Source: Mixta mediterraneensis
GTDB lineage: Bacteria; Pseudomonadota; Gammaproteobacteria; Enterobacterales; Enterobacteriaceae
Reading direction: 5' to 3'
Assembly (NCBI RefSeq): GCF_014946725.1
Contig: NZ_JACFXY010000007.1
Location: 124,001-188,000 of the forward strand
DNA: 64,000 nt
Under the pieces are notes generated by a model, which had not been told where the DNA came from, searched no databases, and saw only the letters and a list, made by a program, of their open reading frames with translations. Shown here piece after piece: positions 24,685-35,575 of this stretch (positions within the stretch are counted from its first letter, which is position 1; each line of letters opens with the position of its first letter). Both the position numbers and the translations under genes were made by a program.

Positions 24685-25674
24685 ATGCAGGGTTCTGTGA
24701 CAGAGTTTCTAAAACCGCGCCTGGTAGATATCGAGCAAGTGAGTTCGACGCACGCCAAGGTGACCCTTGAGCCGTTAGAGCGTGGCTTTGGCCATACTCT
24801 TGGTAACGCACTGCGCCGTATTCTGCTTTCTTACATGCCGGGTTGCGCGGTGACCGAGGTTGAAATTGATGGTGTACTGCATGAGTACAGCACCAAAGAG
24901 GGAGTACAGGAAGATATCCTGGAAATCCTGCTCAACCTGAAAGGGCTGGCGGTAAGAGTTCAGGGCAAAGATGAAGTTGTCTTAACCCTGAATAAATCTG
25001 GCATTGGCCCTGTGACTGCAGCCGACATCACCCATGATGGTGATGTTGAAATCGTCAAGCCTCAGCACGTAATCTGTCATCTGACCGATGAAAACGCGGC
25101 TATTAGCATGCGTATCAAAGTTCAGCGTGGTCGTGGTTATGTGCCGGCTTCTGCCCGAATTCATTCGGAAGAAGATGAGCGCCCAATCGGACGTCTGTTA
25201 GTCGACGCTTGCTATAGCCCTGTAGACCGTATTGCCTACAATGTTGAAGCAGCGCGTGTAGAACAGCGCACCGACCTGGACAAGCTGGTCATCGAAATGG
25301 AAACCAATGGTACAATCGATCCTGAAGAGGCGATTCGTCGTGCGGCTACCATTCTGGCAGAACAACTGGAAGCTTTTGTTGACTTACGTGATGTACGTCA
25401 GCCAGAAGTGAAAGAAGAAAAACCAGAATTCGATCCGATCTTGCTGCGCCCAGTTGACGATTTGGAATTGACTGTCCGCTCTGCTAACTGCCTTAAGGCA
25501 GAAGCTATCCACTACATCGGTGATCTGGTACAGCGTACTGAGGTTGAGCTGCTTAAAACGCCTAACCTGGGTAAAAAATCTCTTACCGAGATTAAAGATG
25601 TGCTCGCCTCACGTGGTCTTTCTTTAGGCATGCGCCTTGAGAACTGGCCGCCGGCAAGCATTGCTGATGAATAA
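24685..25674 (+). CDS. rpoA: RNA polymerase alpha subunit
   Basis: 329 residues. The N-terminal domain (about 1-235) contains [20 protein letters not shown] and the assembly surfaces. A flexible linker follows (about 236-249). The C-terminal domain ([19 protein letters not shown], with the UP-element-binding Arg265 region) contacts DNA and activators such as CRP and Fis. It lies 25 bases after rpsD. Confidence 0.99.
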
Positions 25675-25690
25675 CCGGATCACAGGTTAA

Positions 25691-26101
<411 letters not shown>

Positions 26102-26114
26102 TCTGTAGCAACGT

Positions 26115-26140
26115 AAAAAACCCGCTTCGGCGGGTTTTTT
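26115..26140 (+). terminator. Alpha operon terminator
   Basis: AAAAAACCCGC (26115-26125), a TTCG tetraloop and GCGGGTTTTTT (26130-26140) form a textbook intrinsic terminator 13 bases after rplQ. Confidence 0.95.
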
Positions 26141-26199
26141 ATTGCCTGCTATTTAGGGTATTGACTATGCTGATCATCTAACCGGTTTATGAGGTGCTT

Positions 26200-26568
26200 A
26201 TGTGGTTAATTGACCAGCTTGCTGAGCAACATATTCATGCCGCGCAGGAAAAAGGAGAATTAAGTAATCTGCCCGGCGAAGGCAAGCCTTTGCAGTTAGA
26301 TGATGATAGCTATATTCCTTCCGAATTAAGGACAGGCTATCGGCTACTTAAAAATTCTGGTTTTCTCCCACCGGAGTTAGAGCTGCGTCGAGAGGCGATT
26401 GAGATCAATGATCTTCTTAAGCAGCTGGATCCAAAAGATCCCTCTTTTCCAGAACAACGTAATCGGTTAGTACTTCTGGAATGTAGACTTCGTCAGGCGG
26501 TAATGAGCACCGACTTTCTTCATAGTGATTACGGTGCCGCACTTCACCAGCGTTTTGAGAAGAAATGA
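26200..26568 (+). CDS. yhdN: YhdN family protein (DUF1992, DnaJ-homologue subfamily C28 type)
   Basis: 122 residues from the ATG at 26200, which has GAGG six bases upstream; an in-frame GTG two codons earlier lies in that ribosome-binding site. NLPGEGKPLQLDDDSYIPSE and RTGYRLLKNSGFLPPELELR are the conserved DUF1992 core. In E. coli it precedes zntR and arfA. The function is unknown. Confidence 0.9.
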   Translation: MWLIDQLAEQHIHAAQEKGELSNLPGEGKPLQLDDDSYIPSELRTGYRLLKNSGFLPPELELRREAIEINDLLKQLDPKDPSFPEQRNRLVLLECRLRQAVMSTDFLHSDYGAALHQRFEKK

Positions 26569-26664
26569 ATGCGTTGTGTTAAGTAAATTGCCTGGCCTGG
26601 TGTGGGTTACGCCATGTAATCCGCTTCAACGAAAATAAGTTAACGGGGCCATATCGCTCCACAG

Positions 26665-26814
26665 ATGGAGCGATTAAGAAGAAACATAAAACCACCAAAA
26701 CAACGCTATCGAAGCCAGTTCTATGAGGCCCTTTTCCGACTGTGCATAAGACGCGCAATTAAAAAGAGCAATCGAGATTTGAGCGTAATGAGGAGTATTG
26801 AAGGAAGTAAATGA
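26665..26814 (+). CDS. Possible small basic protein, 49 aa (unproven)
   Basis: ATG at 26665 to TGA at 26812-26814 encodes a very basic peptide beginning MERLRRNIKPPKQRYR, with a hydrophobic middle (EALFRLCIRR). It ends directly in front of the hairpin at 26815. Against it: the ATG lies inside an 8-bp hairpin, no good ribosome-binding site is visible, and I do not recognise a family. It occupies the slot of arfA but does not resemble ArfA convincingly. Confidence 0.2.
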   Translation: MERLRRNIKPPKQRYRSQFYEALFRLCIRRAIKKSNRDLSVMRSIEGSK

Positions 26815-26851
26815 AAGGCCAGAAATAAGAAAGGGTCTTATTTCTGGCCTT
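26815..26851 (-). terminator. Strong hairpin, likely mscL terminator (possibly bidirectional)
   Basis: AAGGCCAGAAATAAGA (26815-26830) and its exact complement (26836-26851) form a perfect 16-bp stem with a five-base loop. Read on the minus strand it lies 69 bases past the mscL stop and is followed by TTTCATTT. On the plus strand no T-run follows. Confidence 0.7.
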
Positions 26852-26920
26852 CTACTGCCTGGAAATAACCGCCTGATGTGTCTCAATAAAGAGCGCACTT
26901 CCTATAGAGCGGCTTATTTT

Positions 26921-27331
26921 TTAGATATTGGTGCTTTGCTGTTTCAGCAAATCACGAATTTCAGTAAGCAATACTTCTTCATTGCTTGGTTTAGGTGCTG
27001 GCTTTTCAACTTCTTTTTTCTTATACAATTTATTCATTAGTTTAATCGCAATGAAAATCGCGAAGGCGACGATGATAAAATCGAATACAGTCTGAATGAA
27101 AACACCATATTCCATTACTACTGCTGGCGTTGTTCCTTCTGCTGGTTTAAGCACCCAACTGAATGATTTAAAATCGACACCACCAATCAGTAAACCCAGA
27201 GGGGGCATAATAATGTTGGCAACTAATGATGAAACTATTTTGCCAAACGCAGCACCAATAATGACACCCACTGCAAGATCGACAACATTCCCACGCATTG
27301 CAAAATCACGAAACTCTTTGAATAAACTCAT
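26921..27331 (-). CDS. mscL: Large-conductance mechanosensitive channel MscL
   Basis: 136 residues. It is an inner-membrane homopentamer that opens under membrane tension to release solutes on osmotic downshock. The N-terminal amphipathic helix ([20 protein letters not shown]), TM1 ([20 protein letters not shown]), a periplasmic loop, TM2 and a charged C-terminal bundle (LTEIRDLL) are in the usual order. It lies downstream of trkA in the same orientation. Confidence 0.98.
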   Translation of the reverse strand: MSLFKEFRDFAMRGNVVDLAVGVIIGAAFGKIVSSLVANIIMPPLGLLIGGVDFKSFSWVLKPAEGTTPAVVMEYGVFIQTVFDFIIVAFAIFIAIKLMNKLYKKKEVEKPAPKPSNEEVLLTEIRDLLKQQSTNI

Positions 27332-27443
27332 TCTTATCTCCTTGCCTGGCCAATGCCCTAAAGTTTAACAAAGCTTCCTGTATTTGCCATTATCACGATA
27401 AATTTAACGGAATTATCTTGATATGACCTCTGACAGACAGCCG

Positions 27444-28820
27444 TTAAAGGAAGAAAGGGCTAGGTTGAAACAAACGCTCAACGTCTGGAACAAATTTCTT
27501 ATCCGTTAGAAACATAATGACATGATCGCCTTGTTCGATACGCAAATTATCATTTGCAATCATGACGTCATCTCCACGTACAACCGCCCCAATAATCGTA
27601 CCGGGTGGTAACTTAATATCATCAATTGGACGTCCCACCACGCGTGAGGTTGTTTCGTCACCGTGCGCAATGGCCTCGATTGCTTCTGCAACGCCACGGC
27701 GTAAAGAAGAAACACCGACAATATCGGCTTTACGCACATGTCCAAGCAAAGCGGAAATGGTCGCCTGCTGCGGAGATATAGCAATATCAATAACGCTTCC
27801 TTGCACCAAATCGACGTAAGCACGGCGCTGAATGAGCACCATAACTTTCTTGGCACCCATTTTTTTTGCCAGCATTGCTGACATGATATTTGCATCATCA
27901 TCATTGGTTACCGCAATAAACAAGTCGACTTGATCAACATGCTCTTCTGCCAGTAATTCCTGATCTGACGCATCTCCGTAAAAAACGATCGTATCCTGAA
28001 GCTGTTCAGCGAGCTCAGCGGCACGCTGCGGATTACGTTCAATTAATTTGACGCTGTAATTTTTTTCAAGCTTTTGTGCCAGGCCAAAGCCAATATTTCC
28101 ACCGCCCACTAGCATAATGCGTTTATAAGGCTTTTCCAGCCGCTGCATTTCGCTCATAACGGCACGAATATTTTGGCTGGCAGCAATGAAGAAAACTTCA
28201 TCACCTGCTTCAACAATAGTGGAACCCTGGGGACGGATAGGGCGATCCTGACGGAAAATCGCGGCAACACGCGTATCAATATGCGGCATATGGTCACGCA
28301 GAATAGAAAGCGAATTGCCAACCAAAGGGCCGCCATAATAGGCTTTTACTACGGCAAGGCTGACTTTTCCTTCAGCAAAATTAACCACTTGAAGTGCGCC
28401 AGGATATTGAATCAGGCGATAAATATTGTCGATCACTAATTGCTCAGGGGAAATCAGATGATCGATCGGCACCGCTTCTGGAATAAATAATTTTTCCGCA
28501 TCACGTAAATAATCAGCCGCACGAATACGTGCAATACGATTAGGCGTATTGAAAAGTGAATAGGCGATTTGACAGGCAATCATATTGGTTTCGTCAGAAT
28601 TAGTGACAGCAACCAACATGTCAGCGTCCTCGGCACCGGCATCGCGCAAAACACGCGGATGAGAACCATGGCCCTGAACGACACGCAGATCGAATTTATC
28701 CTGTAACTGACGAAGGCGGGTTGAATCCGTATCAACAACGGTAATATCGTTATTTTCGCCGACCAGATTCTCTGCCAGCGTGCCGCCGACCTGACCGGCA
28801 CCAAGAATAATGATTTTCAT
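27444..28820 (-). CDS. trkA: TrkA, regulatory NAD-binding subunit of Trk K+ uptake
   Basis: 458 residues with two tandem RCK modules. The first Rossmann motif is [13 protein letters not shown] at residue 7 and the second is [13 protein letters not shown] near residue 239; each is followed by a TrkA-C domain. It is a peripheral cytoplasmic protein that gates TrkH/TrkG. It starts 18 bases after rsmB, forming an operon with it, and complements KefB in this window in K+ balance. Confidence 0.98.
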   Translation of the reverse strand: MKIIILGAGQVGGTLAENLVGENNDITVVDTDSTRLRQLQDKFDLRVVQGHGSHPRVLRDAGAEDADMLVAVTNSDETNMIACQIAYSLFNTPNRIARIRAADYLRDAEKLFIPEAVPIDHLISPEQLVIDNIYRLIQYPGALQVVNFAEGKVSLAVVKAYYGGPLVGNSLSILRDHMPHIDTRVAAIFRQDRPIRPQGSTIVEAGDEVFFIAASQNIRAVMSEMQRLEKPYKRIMLVGGGNIGFGLAQKLEKNYSVKLIERNPQRAAELAEQLQDTIVFYGDASDQELLAEEHVDQVDLFIAVTNDDDANIMSAMLAKKMGAKKVMVLIQRRAYVDLVQGSVIDIAISPQQATISALLGHVRKADIVGVSSLRRGVAEAIEAIAHGDETTSRVVGRPIDDIKLPPGTIIGAVVRGDDVMIANDNLRIEQGDHVIMFLTDKKFVPDVERLFQPSPFFL

Positions 28821-28838
28821 CGCTTAAGAATACTCATC

Positions 28839-30140
28839 TCAATTAGTGCCTGGTTTTTTCATTAGCTTAGCGTAGAAAAAACCGTCGCCTCCATCAGCGG
28901 CAGGAAATACCTGTAGTCCTGTTTCAGGCGCACCGGAAAGTGAAAACGCGACAGCGTTATGGTGTCGCTCAAGGAACGCACTTATCTGCATCTCATTCTC
29001 TTCGGGAAGGACGGAACAGGTTGCATATAATAGCGTCCCACCCGGCTTAAGATGAGTCCAGACGGCGTCAAGAATTTCGCACTGCAGCTTTGCCAGTTCG
29101 GCAATATCCCGATCGCGGCGCAGCCATTTAATGTCAGGGTGTCGACGAATCACACCGGTAGCCGAACAGGGTGCATCAAGTAAAATTCGATCAAATTGTT
29201 GTGTTCCGCACCAGGCTTGAGGCGTACGACCGTCACCCTGTTTTACCTCAGCCTGCATACCAAGGCGCTGTAAATTCTCGTGCACACGCGTGAGGCGCTG
29301 AGCATCTACGTCTACGGCGAGTACCTTCGCTTCAGGGGCAATCTCCAGAATATGCGTCGTTTTCCCCCCCGGCGCAGCACAGAGATCGAGAATGGATTCG
29401 CCATTTTGCGGTTCTAAAAACAAGGCACAGCGTTGCGCTGAGACATCTTGCACGGTTACCCAGCCTTGCTCAAAACCTGGGAGCTGACTCACTGGCGCGG
29501 GCGAATCAAGTCGCAACGCTTCAGGCACCTCGGTGTCAATATTGGCTGTTTTTTCATTTTCAGCCAGTAACGCAAGCCAGCTATTACGGGAGTGATGCTG
29601 CCGGTTTACGCGGAGCCACATTGGCGGACGAATATTATTCGCTTCAATTATTTGCTGCCAGTGAGCCGGCCAGGCTGTCTGTAGCCGTTTCAATAACCAG
29701 TCGGGATGAAGATAACGCTGCGGACCGTCTTGTATACTGGCGAGTAATTCATCCTGCTGACGCTGGAACTGACGAAGCACACCGTTTAACAGACCTTTCA
29801 AGCTGCTGCGTTTTAATACTTCGGCACCCGCAACGGTTTCTGCCAGGACAGCATGAGCAGGAACGCGTGTATAGAGCAATTGATATAGCCCGACCATGAT
29901 CAGGTAATGTAAAACACGCTGCTTGCCCGTCAGAGGGCGCTCCATCAATTTACCAATCAGCGCTTCCAGCTGTGGCAACGTACGCAATACACCGAAGCAG
30001 ATTTCTTGCACTAACGCGCTGTCTTTATCCGACAGCTTTTTCTGAGCATGAGGTAGCACGGTATTGAGCGATTCGCCCTTATCGATCACACGTTCGATCA
30101 GCTGAGCTGAAAGACTACGTAGGTTAATTGATTTGTTCAT
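28839..30140 (-). CDS. rsmB: RsmB, 16S rRNA m5C967 methyltransferase
   Basis: 433 residues. An N-terminal NusB-like RNA-binding domain (about 1-140) precedes the SAM-dependent methyltransferase domain. That domain has [14 protein letters not shown] (SAM binding), [15 protein letters not shown] (motif IV) and the catalytic Cys in LLYATCSV. It methylates C967 of 16S rRNA. An intrinsic terminator separates it from fmt upstream. Confidence 0.97.
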   Translation of the reverse strand: MNKSINLRSLSAQLIERVIDKGESLNTVLPHAQKKLSDKDSALVQEICFGVLRTLPQLEALIGKLMERPLTGKQRVLHYLIMVGLYQLLYTRVPAHAVLAETVAGAEVLKRSSLKGLLNGVLRQFQRQQDELLASIQDGPQRYLHPDWLLKRLQTAWPAHWQQIIEANNIRPPMWLRVNRQHHSRNSWLALLAENEKTANIDTEVPEALRLDSPAPVSQLPGFEQGWVTVQDVSAQRCALFLEPQNGESILDLCAAPGGKTTHILEIAPEAKVLAVDVDAQRLTRVHENLQRLGMQAEVKQGDGRTPQAWCGTQQFDRILLDAPCSATGVIRRHPDIKWLRRDRDIAELAKLQCEILDAVWTHLKPGGTLLYATCSVLPEENEMQISAFLERHHNAVAFSLSGAPETGLQVFPAADGGDGFFYAKLMKKPGTN

Positions 30141-30156
30141 AGGAGTTTTGTCGTCA

Positions 30157-30182
30157 ATAAAAAGCCCGGTCGTTACCGGGCT
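30157..30182 (-). terminator. Intrinsic terminator between fmt and rsmB
   Basis: On the minus strand AGCCCGGT (30182-30175), a four-base loop and ACCGGGCT (30170-30163) are followed by TTTTATTG, seven bases after the fmt stop and before the rsmB ribosome-binding site. It should reduce transcription into rsmB-trkA. Confidence 0.8.
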
Positions 30183-30188
30183 AAATAG

Positions 30189-31133
30189 TCAGTCCAGAAG
30201 AGTGCCGGGTTCAAACCATTCACGGCGCGAGTTGAGTAAGTCATGAGCCGACATCGGCTTTTTACCTGCCGGCTGAACCCGGAGCAGATTGAGCACACCC
30301 TCTGCGGTAGCTATCTGAATGCCTTGCTTATCAGCCTGGATAACTTCGCCGGGCTGTCTGTTGATATGCGGAAGTACACTGGCTTGCCAAACTTTAACTG
30401 GCTGCTCATCAATGATAAAAAAGCTCATAGGCCAAGGGTTGAAAGCACGGATGCAGCGCTCAAGTTGTGCAGCAGATAGCTGCCAGTCGAGACGTGCCTC
30501 TTCTTTACTCAACTTGTCGGCATAATTAGCCAATGCTTCATCCTGCTTTACCGGATGAATACTATTGGCAGTAAGCTGCGCTAAAGTGTCAAGCAAACCT
30601 TGTGGGCCGAGTTGTGCCAGTTTGTCATAAAGCGTTGCGCTGGTATCTTCATCAGTGATAGGACAGGCAAGTTTATATAACATATCACCGGTATCCAGAC
30701 CGACATCCATCTGCATGATGGTCACGCCAGTATTCGTATCTCCCGCCCATAACGCACGTTGGATCGGCGCAGCGCCACGCCAGCGTGGCAGCAATGAACC
30801 GTGCACGTTAATACATCCTAGCCTCGGCATAGCAAGGACCGCCTTTGGCAGAATCAATCCGTAAGCCACTACAACCATCACGTCAGCCTGAAGATCGGCA
30901 ACTAATTGTTGGTTTTCCTCAGGACGTAACGATTTAGGTTGAAAGACCGGAATGCCGTTTGCCTGAGCTAATACTTTTACCGGCCCTGGCGTTAGCTTAT
31001 TTCCGCGGCCTGCGGGGCGATCGGGTTGGGTGAAGACACCCACCACCTGATGTTCAGAAGCAAGCAGCGCGTCAAGGTGACGCGCTGCAAAGTCAGGGGT
31101 GCCAGCAAAAATGATTTTTAATGGGGCAGACAC
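30189..31133 (-). CDS. fmt: Methionyl-tRNA formyltransferase
   Basis: 314 residues. It formylates initiator Met-tRNA using 10-formyl-THF. The N-terminal Rossmann domain ([14 protein letters not shown]), the signature [17 protein letters not shown] with catalytic Asn-His-Asp context ([17 protein letters not shown]) and the C-terminal OB-fold domain are present. It follows def by 20 bases; the two enzymes act at opposite ends of the same formyl cycle. Confidence 0.98.
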   Translation of the reverse strand: MSAPLKIIFAGTPDFAARHLDALLASEHQVVGVFTQPDRPAGRGNKLTPGPVKVLAQANGIPVFQPKSLRPEENQQLVADLQADVMVVVAYGLILPKAVLAMPRLGCINVHGSLLPRWRGAAPIQRALWAGDTNTGVTIMQMDVGLDTGDMLYKLACPITDEDTSATLYDKLAQLGPQGLLDTLAQLTANSIHPVKQDEALANYADKLSKEEARLDWQLSAAQLERCIRAFNPWPMSFFIIDEQPVKVWQASVLPHINRQPGEVIQADKQGIQIATAEGVLNLLRVQPAGKKPMSAHDLLNSRREWFEPGTLLD

Positions 31134-31153
31134 GTTTATCCCTTCTGAGGCGC

Positions 31154-31666
31154 TTAAGCTTCCCGCGCGTTTTGACGCGCCAGCTTCTCTAACTTCATTT
31201 TGATGCGCTGGCGTTTCAGCGGCGACAGATAATCAATGAACAATTTGCCATTCAGATGATCAATTTCATGTTGGATGCAGATTGCTAACAAGTCGCCAGT
31301 TTCTAGCTCAAAGCTATTACCATCGCGATCAAGAGCACGCACTTTTACGAATTCTGCGCGCGGCACAAAGGCGCGTTGATCGGGAATGGAAAGGCAGCCT
31401 TCCTCAATTCCGGTCTCACCACTTTTTTCCAGCAATTCAGGATTAATCAGCACCAGACGTTCTTCACGACTTTCAGATACGTCAATAACAATGATGCGTT
31501 GATGAATATCCACTTGCGTAGCGGCCAGGCCAATACCTTCTTCGGCGTACATGGTTTCAAACATATCATCCACAATACGCTGAATATCTGCATTAACTTC
31601 TTTAACGGGCGCGGCAATTTTGCGGAGACGCTCGTCAGGGAAATGTAATACCTGCAAAACTGACAT
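31154..31666 (-). CDS. def: Peptide deformylase
   Basis: 170 residues. It removes the N-formyl group from nascent proteins. All three metal-site motifs are present: GIGLAATQV (motif 1), EGCLSIP with the Cys ligand (motif 2) and QHEIDHLNG with the HExxH ligands (motif 3). It is the first gene of def-fmt-(rsmB-trkA) and divergent from dprA. Confidence 0.98.
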   Translation of the reverse strand: MSVLQVLHFPDERLRKIAAPVKEVNADIQRIVDDMFETMYAEEGIGLAATQVDIHQRIIVIDVSESREERLVLINPELLEKSGETGIEEGCLSIPDQRAFVPRAEFVKVRALDRDGNSFELETGDLLAICIQHEIDHLNGKLFIDYLSPLKRQRIKMKLEKLARQNAREA

Positions 31667-31769
31667 AATTTTCCAGATCTTTATTCGATTAATTAAAGTT
31701 TACTGCCTCATATTGTAGACTTTTTAGGGCCTGATTGACAGCATTCCCCTGCAGGAAGCCTGAGTAAAA

Positions 31770-32861
31770 GTGGATGCAAGAATGGAAAAGATGGCGCTGT
31801 GTTTGCGACTGGCCGCAGTAAGCGGAATGGTAGGGAAACGTTGGACCGAGGCAGTAAATCACCTGCTACATGCAGAGGACCATACTAAAGCTTTGTCACA
31901 GCTTGGATTTGATGAACATCAGCGGCATCAATTTCTAAAGTTTCCTGAAGCTGCATTGGATGCTGTGCAAAACTGGCTCGCCAGCAGTCACATACATCAT
32001 TTGCTCACCGCGCTTGATGACCATTATCCAGCCATGCTTGCAGAGATTAATCGCTATCCGCCGGTACTCTATATTAAAGGTGATCCCGAGGTTTTAAATA
32101 CACCGCAGCTGGCTGTGGTTGGCAGTCGGAACTGCTCGCACTATGGACGTCACTGGTGCGACTGGTTTACGCAAAATTTAGCGTTAAGCGGTTTAACCAT
32201 TACCAGTGGATTAGCCCGGGGCGTTGATGGGGTCGCTCATCAGGCTGCGCTTAATGCTGAAGGCAAGACGGTGGCCGTGTTAGGTAGTGGTATCCGGCAT
32301 CTTTATCCCAAAAACCACGGCTTGTTAGCCGAGGAGATCGTGACTAAAGGCGGAGCGCTCATCTCTGAATTCCCGCTTGATGCACCGCCACAAGCTTCCC
32401 ATTTTCCACGACGGAATCGCATTATCAGCGGGCTAAGCCAGGGGGTATTAGTCGTGGAAGCTACACTTAAAAGTGGTTCGCTGGTTAGCGCGCGTTATGC
32501 TCTTGAACAAAATCGTAATGTCTATGCCGTGCCGGGTCCGCTGGGTAACCCGAGCAGTGAAGGTACAAACTGGCTTATTCAGCAAGGGGCGATGCTGGTG
32601 GCGCATCCTAATAACATTATCGAAGATTTACACAGCACGCTGAACTGGATACCTGTCACACATTCAGAAGAAATATATTCTGATGACAGTGTCAATGCTC
32701 CATTGCCATTTGCCGATGTGTTGGCTAACGTAGGTGATGAGGTTACACCTGTTGACGTCGTCGCTGAACGTGCCGGCCAACCTGTGCCAGTGATCTCAGC
32801 TCAATTGCTGGAGCTGGAGTTAGCAGGATGGATCGCAGCTGTACCCGGCGGCTATGTCTGA
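31770..32861 (+). CDS. dprA: DprA/Smf DNA-processing protein
   Basis: 363 residues from a GTG start, with a second in-frame ATG four codons on. It binds single-stranded DNA and loads RecA in natural transformation; in enterobacteria its role is less clear. The Rossmann-like core shows VVGSRNCSHYGRHW, SGLARGVDGVAH, FPRRNRIISGLSQGVLVVEA and GSLVSARYALEQ. A C-terminal winged-helix domain (DEVTPVDVVAERAGQPVP) ends the protein. It is divergent from def. Confidence 0.95.
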   Translation: MDARMEKMALCLRLAAVSGMVGKRWTEAVNHLLHAEDHTKALSQLGFDEHQRHQFLKFPEAALDAVQNWLASSHIHHLLTALDDHYPAMLAEINRYPPVLYIKGDPEVLNTPQLAVVGSRNCSHYGRHWCDWFTQNLALSGLTITSGLARGVDGVAHQAALNAEGKTVAVLGSGIRHLYPKNHGLLAEEIVTKGGALISEFPLDAPPQASHFPRRNRIISGLSQGVLVVEATLKSGSLVSARYALEQNRNVYAVPGPLGNPSSEGTNWLIQQGAMLVAHPNNIIEDLHSTLNWIPVTHSEEIYSDDSVNAPLPFADVLANVGDEVTPVDVVAERAGQPVPVISAQLLELELAGWIAAVPGGYV

Positions 32862-32877
32862 TTGAGGAGGGCATGCC

Positions 32878-33351
32878 ATGTTCGACGTACTCATGTACTT
32901 GTTTGAGACATATATCCACAACGAAGCAGAAATGGGTGTTGATCAGGACAGATTGACAGACGACTTGACGGATGCCGGTTTTCATCGTGAAGATATTTAC
33001 AATGCGTTGAGCTGGCTGGAGAAGCTGGCAGACTATCAGGAAGGACTCGTCGAGCCCATTTTGCTGGCAAACGATCCGCTCTCAATGCGTATCTATACAA
33101 ATGAAGAGAGCAAACGTTTAGATGCCGAAAGCCGCGGGTTCCTACTGTTTCTGGAACAAATTCAGGTATTGAACCTGGAAACGCGTGAAATGGTCATTGA
33201 ACGCGTCATGGCGCTTGATACTCCTGATTTCGATCTGGAGGATCTTAAGTGGGTGATATTGATGGTATTATTCAATATCCCCGGGTGTGAAAACGCATAT
33301 CAGCAGATGGAAGAACTGCTATTCGACGCCAATGAAGGTATGCTGCATTAA
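32878..33351 (+). CDS. smg: Smg family protein (DUF494)
   Basis: 157 residues, starting [20 protein letters not shown], which is highly conserved in the family. It is an acidic, mostly helical protein conserved between dprA and yrdD in enterobacteria. The molecular function is unknown. It starts 16 bases after dprA, behind GAGGAGGGC. Confidence 0.94.
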   Translation: MFDVLMYLFETYIHNEAEMGVDQDRLTDDLTDAGFHREDIYNALSWLEKLADYQEGLVEPILLANDPLSMRIYTNEESKRLDAESRGFLLFLEQIQVLNLETREMVIERVMALDTPDFDLEDLKWVILMVLFNIPGCENAYQQMEELLFDANEGMLH

Positions 33352-33374
33352 ATTCCTTTCATCTATTTATCGTT

Positions 33375-33920
33375 ATGAGTAAACCTGTACTCTTCGCTGT
33401 GCGTAAACACGATCCCTGCCCCGCTTGCGGGGCAGGCGTTGTTATTCGCTCTGGCAAACATGGTCCATTTCTGGGTTGCGTGAATTATCCTGGTTGCGAT
33501 TATATTCGTCCCTTAAAGAATCAGGCTGACGGACACGTGGTTAAAGTGTTGGAAGGCCATGCATGTCCGCACTGTGGCGCGGATAAAGTCCTGCGTCAGG
33601 GGCGTTATGGTATGTTTATCGGTTGCAGCCATTATCCAGTATGCGATTACACAGAAGTGATTGATAAACCAGAAGAGACAACCATTAATTGCCCACAATG
33701 TCAGGATGGTAAGCTTGTGCAGCGTCGATCCCGCTACGGCAAAATGTTTCATGCCTGTGATCGCTATCCGTCTTGCCAGTTTGCAATAAATTTCATACCT
33801 GTTGCGGGAGTTTGTCCGTTTTGTCAGTTCCCGTTACTAGTTGAGAAAAAGACAGCGCAGGGTATAAGGCGATTCTGCGCCAGTAAAAGCTGCGGCAAAC
33901 CAATCCCGGAAGAAAATTAA
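33375..33920 (+). CDS. yrdD: YrdD, topoisomerase-I-type zinc-finger protein
   Basis: 181 residues consisting almost wholly of four zinc-finger units like those at the C-terminus of topoisomerase I: CPACGAGV...CVNYPGC, CPHCGADK...CSHYPVC, CPQCQDGK...CDRYPSC and CPFCQFPL...CASKSC. It probably binds single-stranded nucleic acid. It has no topoisomerase catalytic domain. It lies between smg and tsaC, as in E. coli. Confidence 0.92.
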   Translation: MSKPVLFAVRKHDPCPACGAGVVIRSGKHGPFLGCVNYPGCDYIRPLKNQADGHVVKVLEGHACPHCGADKVLRQGRYGMFIGCSHYPVCDYTEVIDKPEETTINCPQCQDGKLVQRRSRYGKMFHACDRYPSCQFAINFIPVAGVCPFCQFPLLVEKKTAQGIRRFCASKSCGKPIPEEN

Positions 33921-33929
33921 GAGTCCAAT

Positions 33930-34502
33930 ATGCATAATCCACCGCTTCCCGGCTCGCTAAATGATTGCGTCAGTTACCTTAATCGCCATGCTGTGATCGC
34001 CTATCCTACTGAAGCCGTTTTTGGCCTTGGTTGCGATCCTGATAGTGAAAATGCCGTAATGGCGCTTTTGGCCCTTAAAAGACGGCCTGTCGAAAAAGGG
34101 CTGATCCTGATTGCTGCCGATTACGACCAACTGGAACCTTATGTTTCCGATCGCGAGCTTTCGGTTATCCAGCGAGAGCGGATGTTTGCCTGCTGGCCTG
34201 GGCCGGTAACATTTGTCGTACCGGTTCCGCTGCATACGCCGCGCTGGCTGACTGGACAATTTGATTCACTGGCTATACGTGTTAGCGATCATCCTGATGT
34301 ACAAGCTTTATGTCGCGCCTTTGGTAAACCCCTCGTATCAACCAGCGCCAATCTTTCAGGGCAGCCGCCTTGTCGCACGGTAGAAGAGGTAAAATTGCAG
34401 TTCGGTCCTGGTTTTCCTGTTTTGCAAGGAGAGACAGGAGGGCGAAAAAATCCTTCTGAAATTCGCGATGTCATTACCGGCGAACTTATACGTCAGGGAT
34501 AA
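33930..34502 (+). CDS. tsaC: TsaC threonylcarbamoyl-AMP synthase
   Basis: 190 residues of the Sua5/YrdC/YwlC family. It makes threonylcarbamoyl-AMP from Thr, bicarbonate and ATP for t6A37 modification of ANN-decoding tRNAs. [27 protein letters not shown] and [11 protein letters not shown] are the conserved nucleotide-binding stretches. The C-terminal Sua5 domain is absent, which is normal for TsaC. Three bases separate it from aroE. Confidence 0.96.
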   Translation: MHNPPLPGSLNDCVSYLNRHAVIAYPTEAVFGLGCDPDSENAVMALLALKRRPVEKGLILIAADYDQLEPYVSDRELSVIQRERMFACWPGPVTFVVPVPLHTPRWLTGQFDSLAIRVSDHPDVQALCRAFGKPLVSTSANLSGQPPCRTVEEVKLQFGPGFPVLQGETGGRKNPSEIRDVITGELIRQG

Positions 34503-34505
34503 GTT

Positions 34506-35324
34506 ATGAATAATTATGCTGTTTTTGGTAATCCCATTAATCACAGTAAGTCCCCGCTGATTCATCAGGCTTTTGCGCAACAGACGGGGATTGACCATCG
34601 ATACGGACGCGTTTGTGCCCCGCTTGATGGATTTCCGCAGGCGCTGGCTGAGTTTTTCGTTCAAAGTGGCGTGGGGGCAAATATAACGTTGCCTTTTAAA
34701 CAGCTGGCATGGGGGCTTGCCGATGAGCTGAGTGAACGCGCTGCTCTTTCAGGCGCGGTAAATACCTTAAAGAAGCGCAAAGATGGAAGCTGCCTTGGCG
34801 ACAATACGGATGGTATTGGCTTATTAAGCGATCTTGAACGTCTGTCCATGATCAAACCGGGAGACAGAGTTTTGCTTGTCGGTGCGGGCGGCGCTGCGCG
34901 CGGTGTCATTCTGCCGTTGCTCTCTTTAGGTGTTGCACTTACGGTGACGAACCGTACGCAGGCACGCGCCGTAGAGCTGGCTAATATTTTTCAGCATAGT
35001 GGCGCAATTGATGCCTGCGGCTTCGAACAATTAGAAAATAAAGGGTTTGAACTCATCATCAATGCTACGTCTAGTGGTATTAACGGACAAATACCTCCAT
35101 TGCCAGCGTCATTAATACATTCTGGAATACGTTGCTATGACATGTTTTATCAGGTTGGTCAGACACCTTTCTTAAACTGGTGCCAGCAGCAAGGCGCACT
35201 TCATTTAGCTGACGGTCTGGGAATGCTGGTGGGACAAGCGGCTCATGCATTTCATTTATGGCATGGCGTTATGCCCGATATTGTCCCAGTGATTGAATCT
35301 CTGCAGCGGGAAATGTTGTTATGA
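34506..35324 (+). CDS. aroE: Shikimate dehydrogenase
   Basis: 272 residues. It catalyses NADPH-dependent reduction of 3-dehydroshikimate to shikimate. Catalytic Lys65 (ANITLPFKQ) and Asp102 ([10 protein letters not shown]) are in the E. coli positions. GAGGAARG begins the NADP-binding Rossmann domain and TNRTQARA gives the NADPH clamp. Its end overlaps the yrdB start by four bases. Confidence 0.98.
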   Translation: MNNYAVFGNPINHSKSPLIHQAFAQQTGIDHRYGRVCAPLDGFPQALAEFFVQSGVGANITLPFKQLAWGLADELSERAALSGAVNTLKKRKDGSCLGDNTDGIGLLSDLERLSMIKPGDRVLLVGAGGAARGVILPLLSLGVALTVTNRTQARAVELANIFQHSGAIDACGFEQLENKGFELIINATSSGINGQIPPLPASLIHSGIRCYDMFYQVGQTPFLNWCQQQGALHLADGLGMLVGQAAHAFHLWHGVMPDIVPVIESLQREMLL

Positions 35325-35575
35325 ATCAGGCGATACAGTTTCCCGATCGTGAGTATTTTGATCCTGAGCTAAACGCTGTCTGTTTTCCCGTTATGGTAAA
35401 TGGCATAGGTTTGACCTGTGCCATTAATATTGAGATGTTAAAACGACGTTTTGGTGATGGCGACGCGATAACGCTTTTTAACAACCATCGCTGGGATATT
35501 GAAGAAGAAGCCGAAGCCTGTATCCATCAAGACAATGTGGATAGTCAGGGTTGGGTTTGGCTTTCGGTCAGGTAA
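35321..35575 (+). CDS. yrdB: YrdB family protein (DUF1488)
   Basis: 84 residues. It contains [20 protein letters not shown] and [13 protein letters not shown], typical of DUF1488. It is translationally coupled to aroE through ATGA. Its last 31 bases overlap the end of the convergent yrdA gene. The function is unknown. Confidence 0.9.
   Translation: MNQAIQFPDREYFDPELNAVCFPVMVNGIGLTCAINIEMLKRRFGDGDAITLFNNHRWDIEEEAEACIHQDNVDSQGWVWLSVR

Larger units (their letters stand above)
26569..26920. other. Gap between yhdN and mscL, lacking zntR/arfA
   Basis: In E. coli this interval holds zntR and arfA. The 352 bases here are too short for a MerR-type zntR (~140 codons), and I see no ArfA-like frame. 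The interval contains an 8-bp hairpin (ATCGCTCC/GGAGCGAT, 26653-26674), one unproven 49-codon ORF and a long terminator-like hairpin at 26815-26851. Confidence 0.6.
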
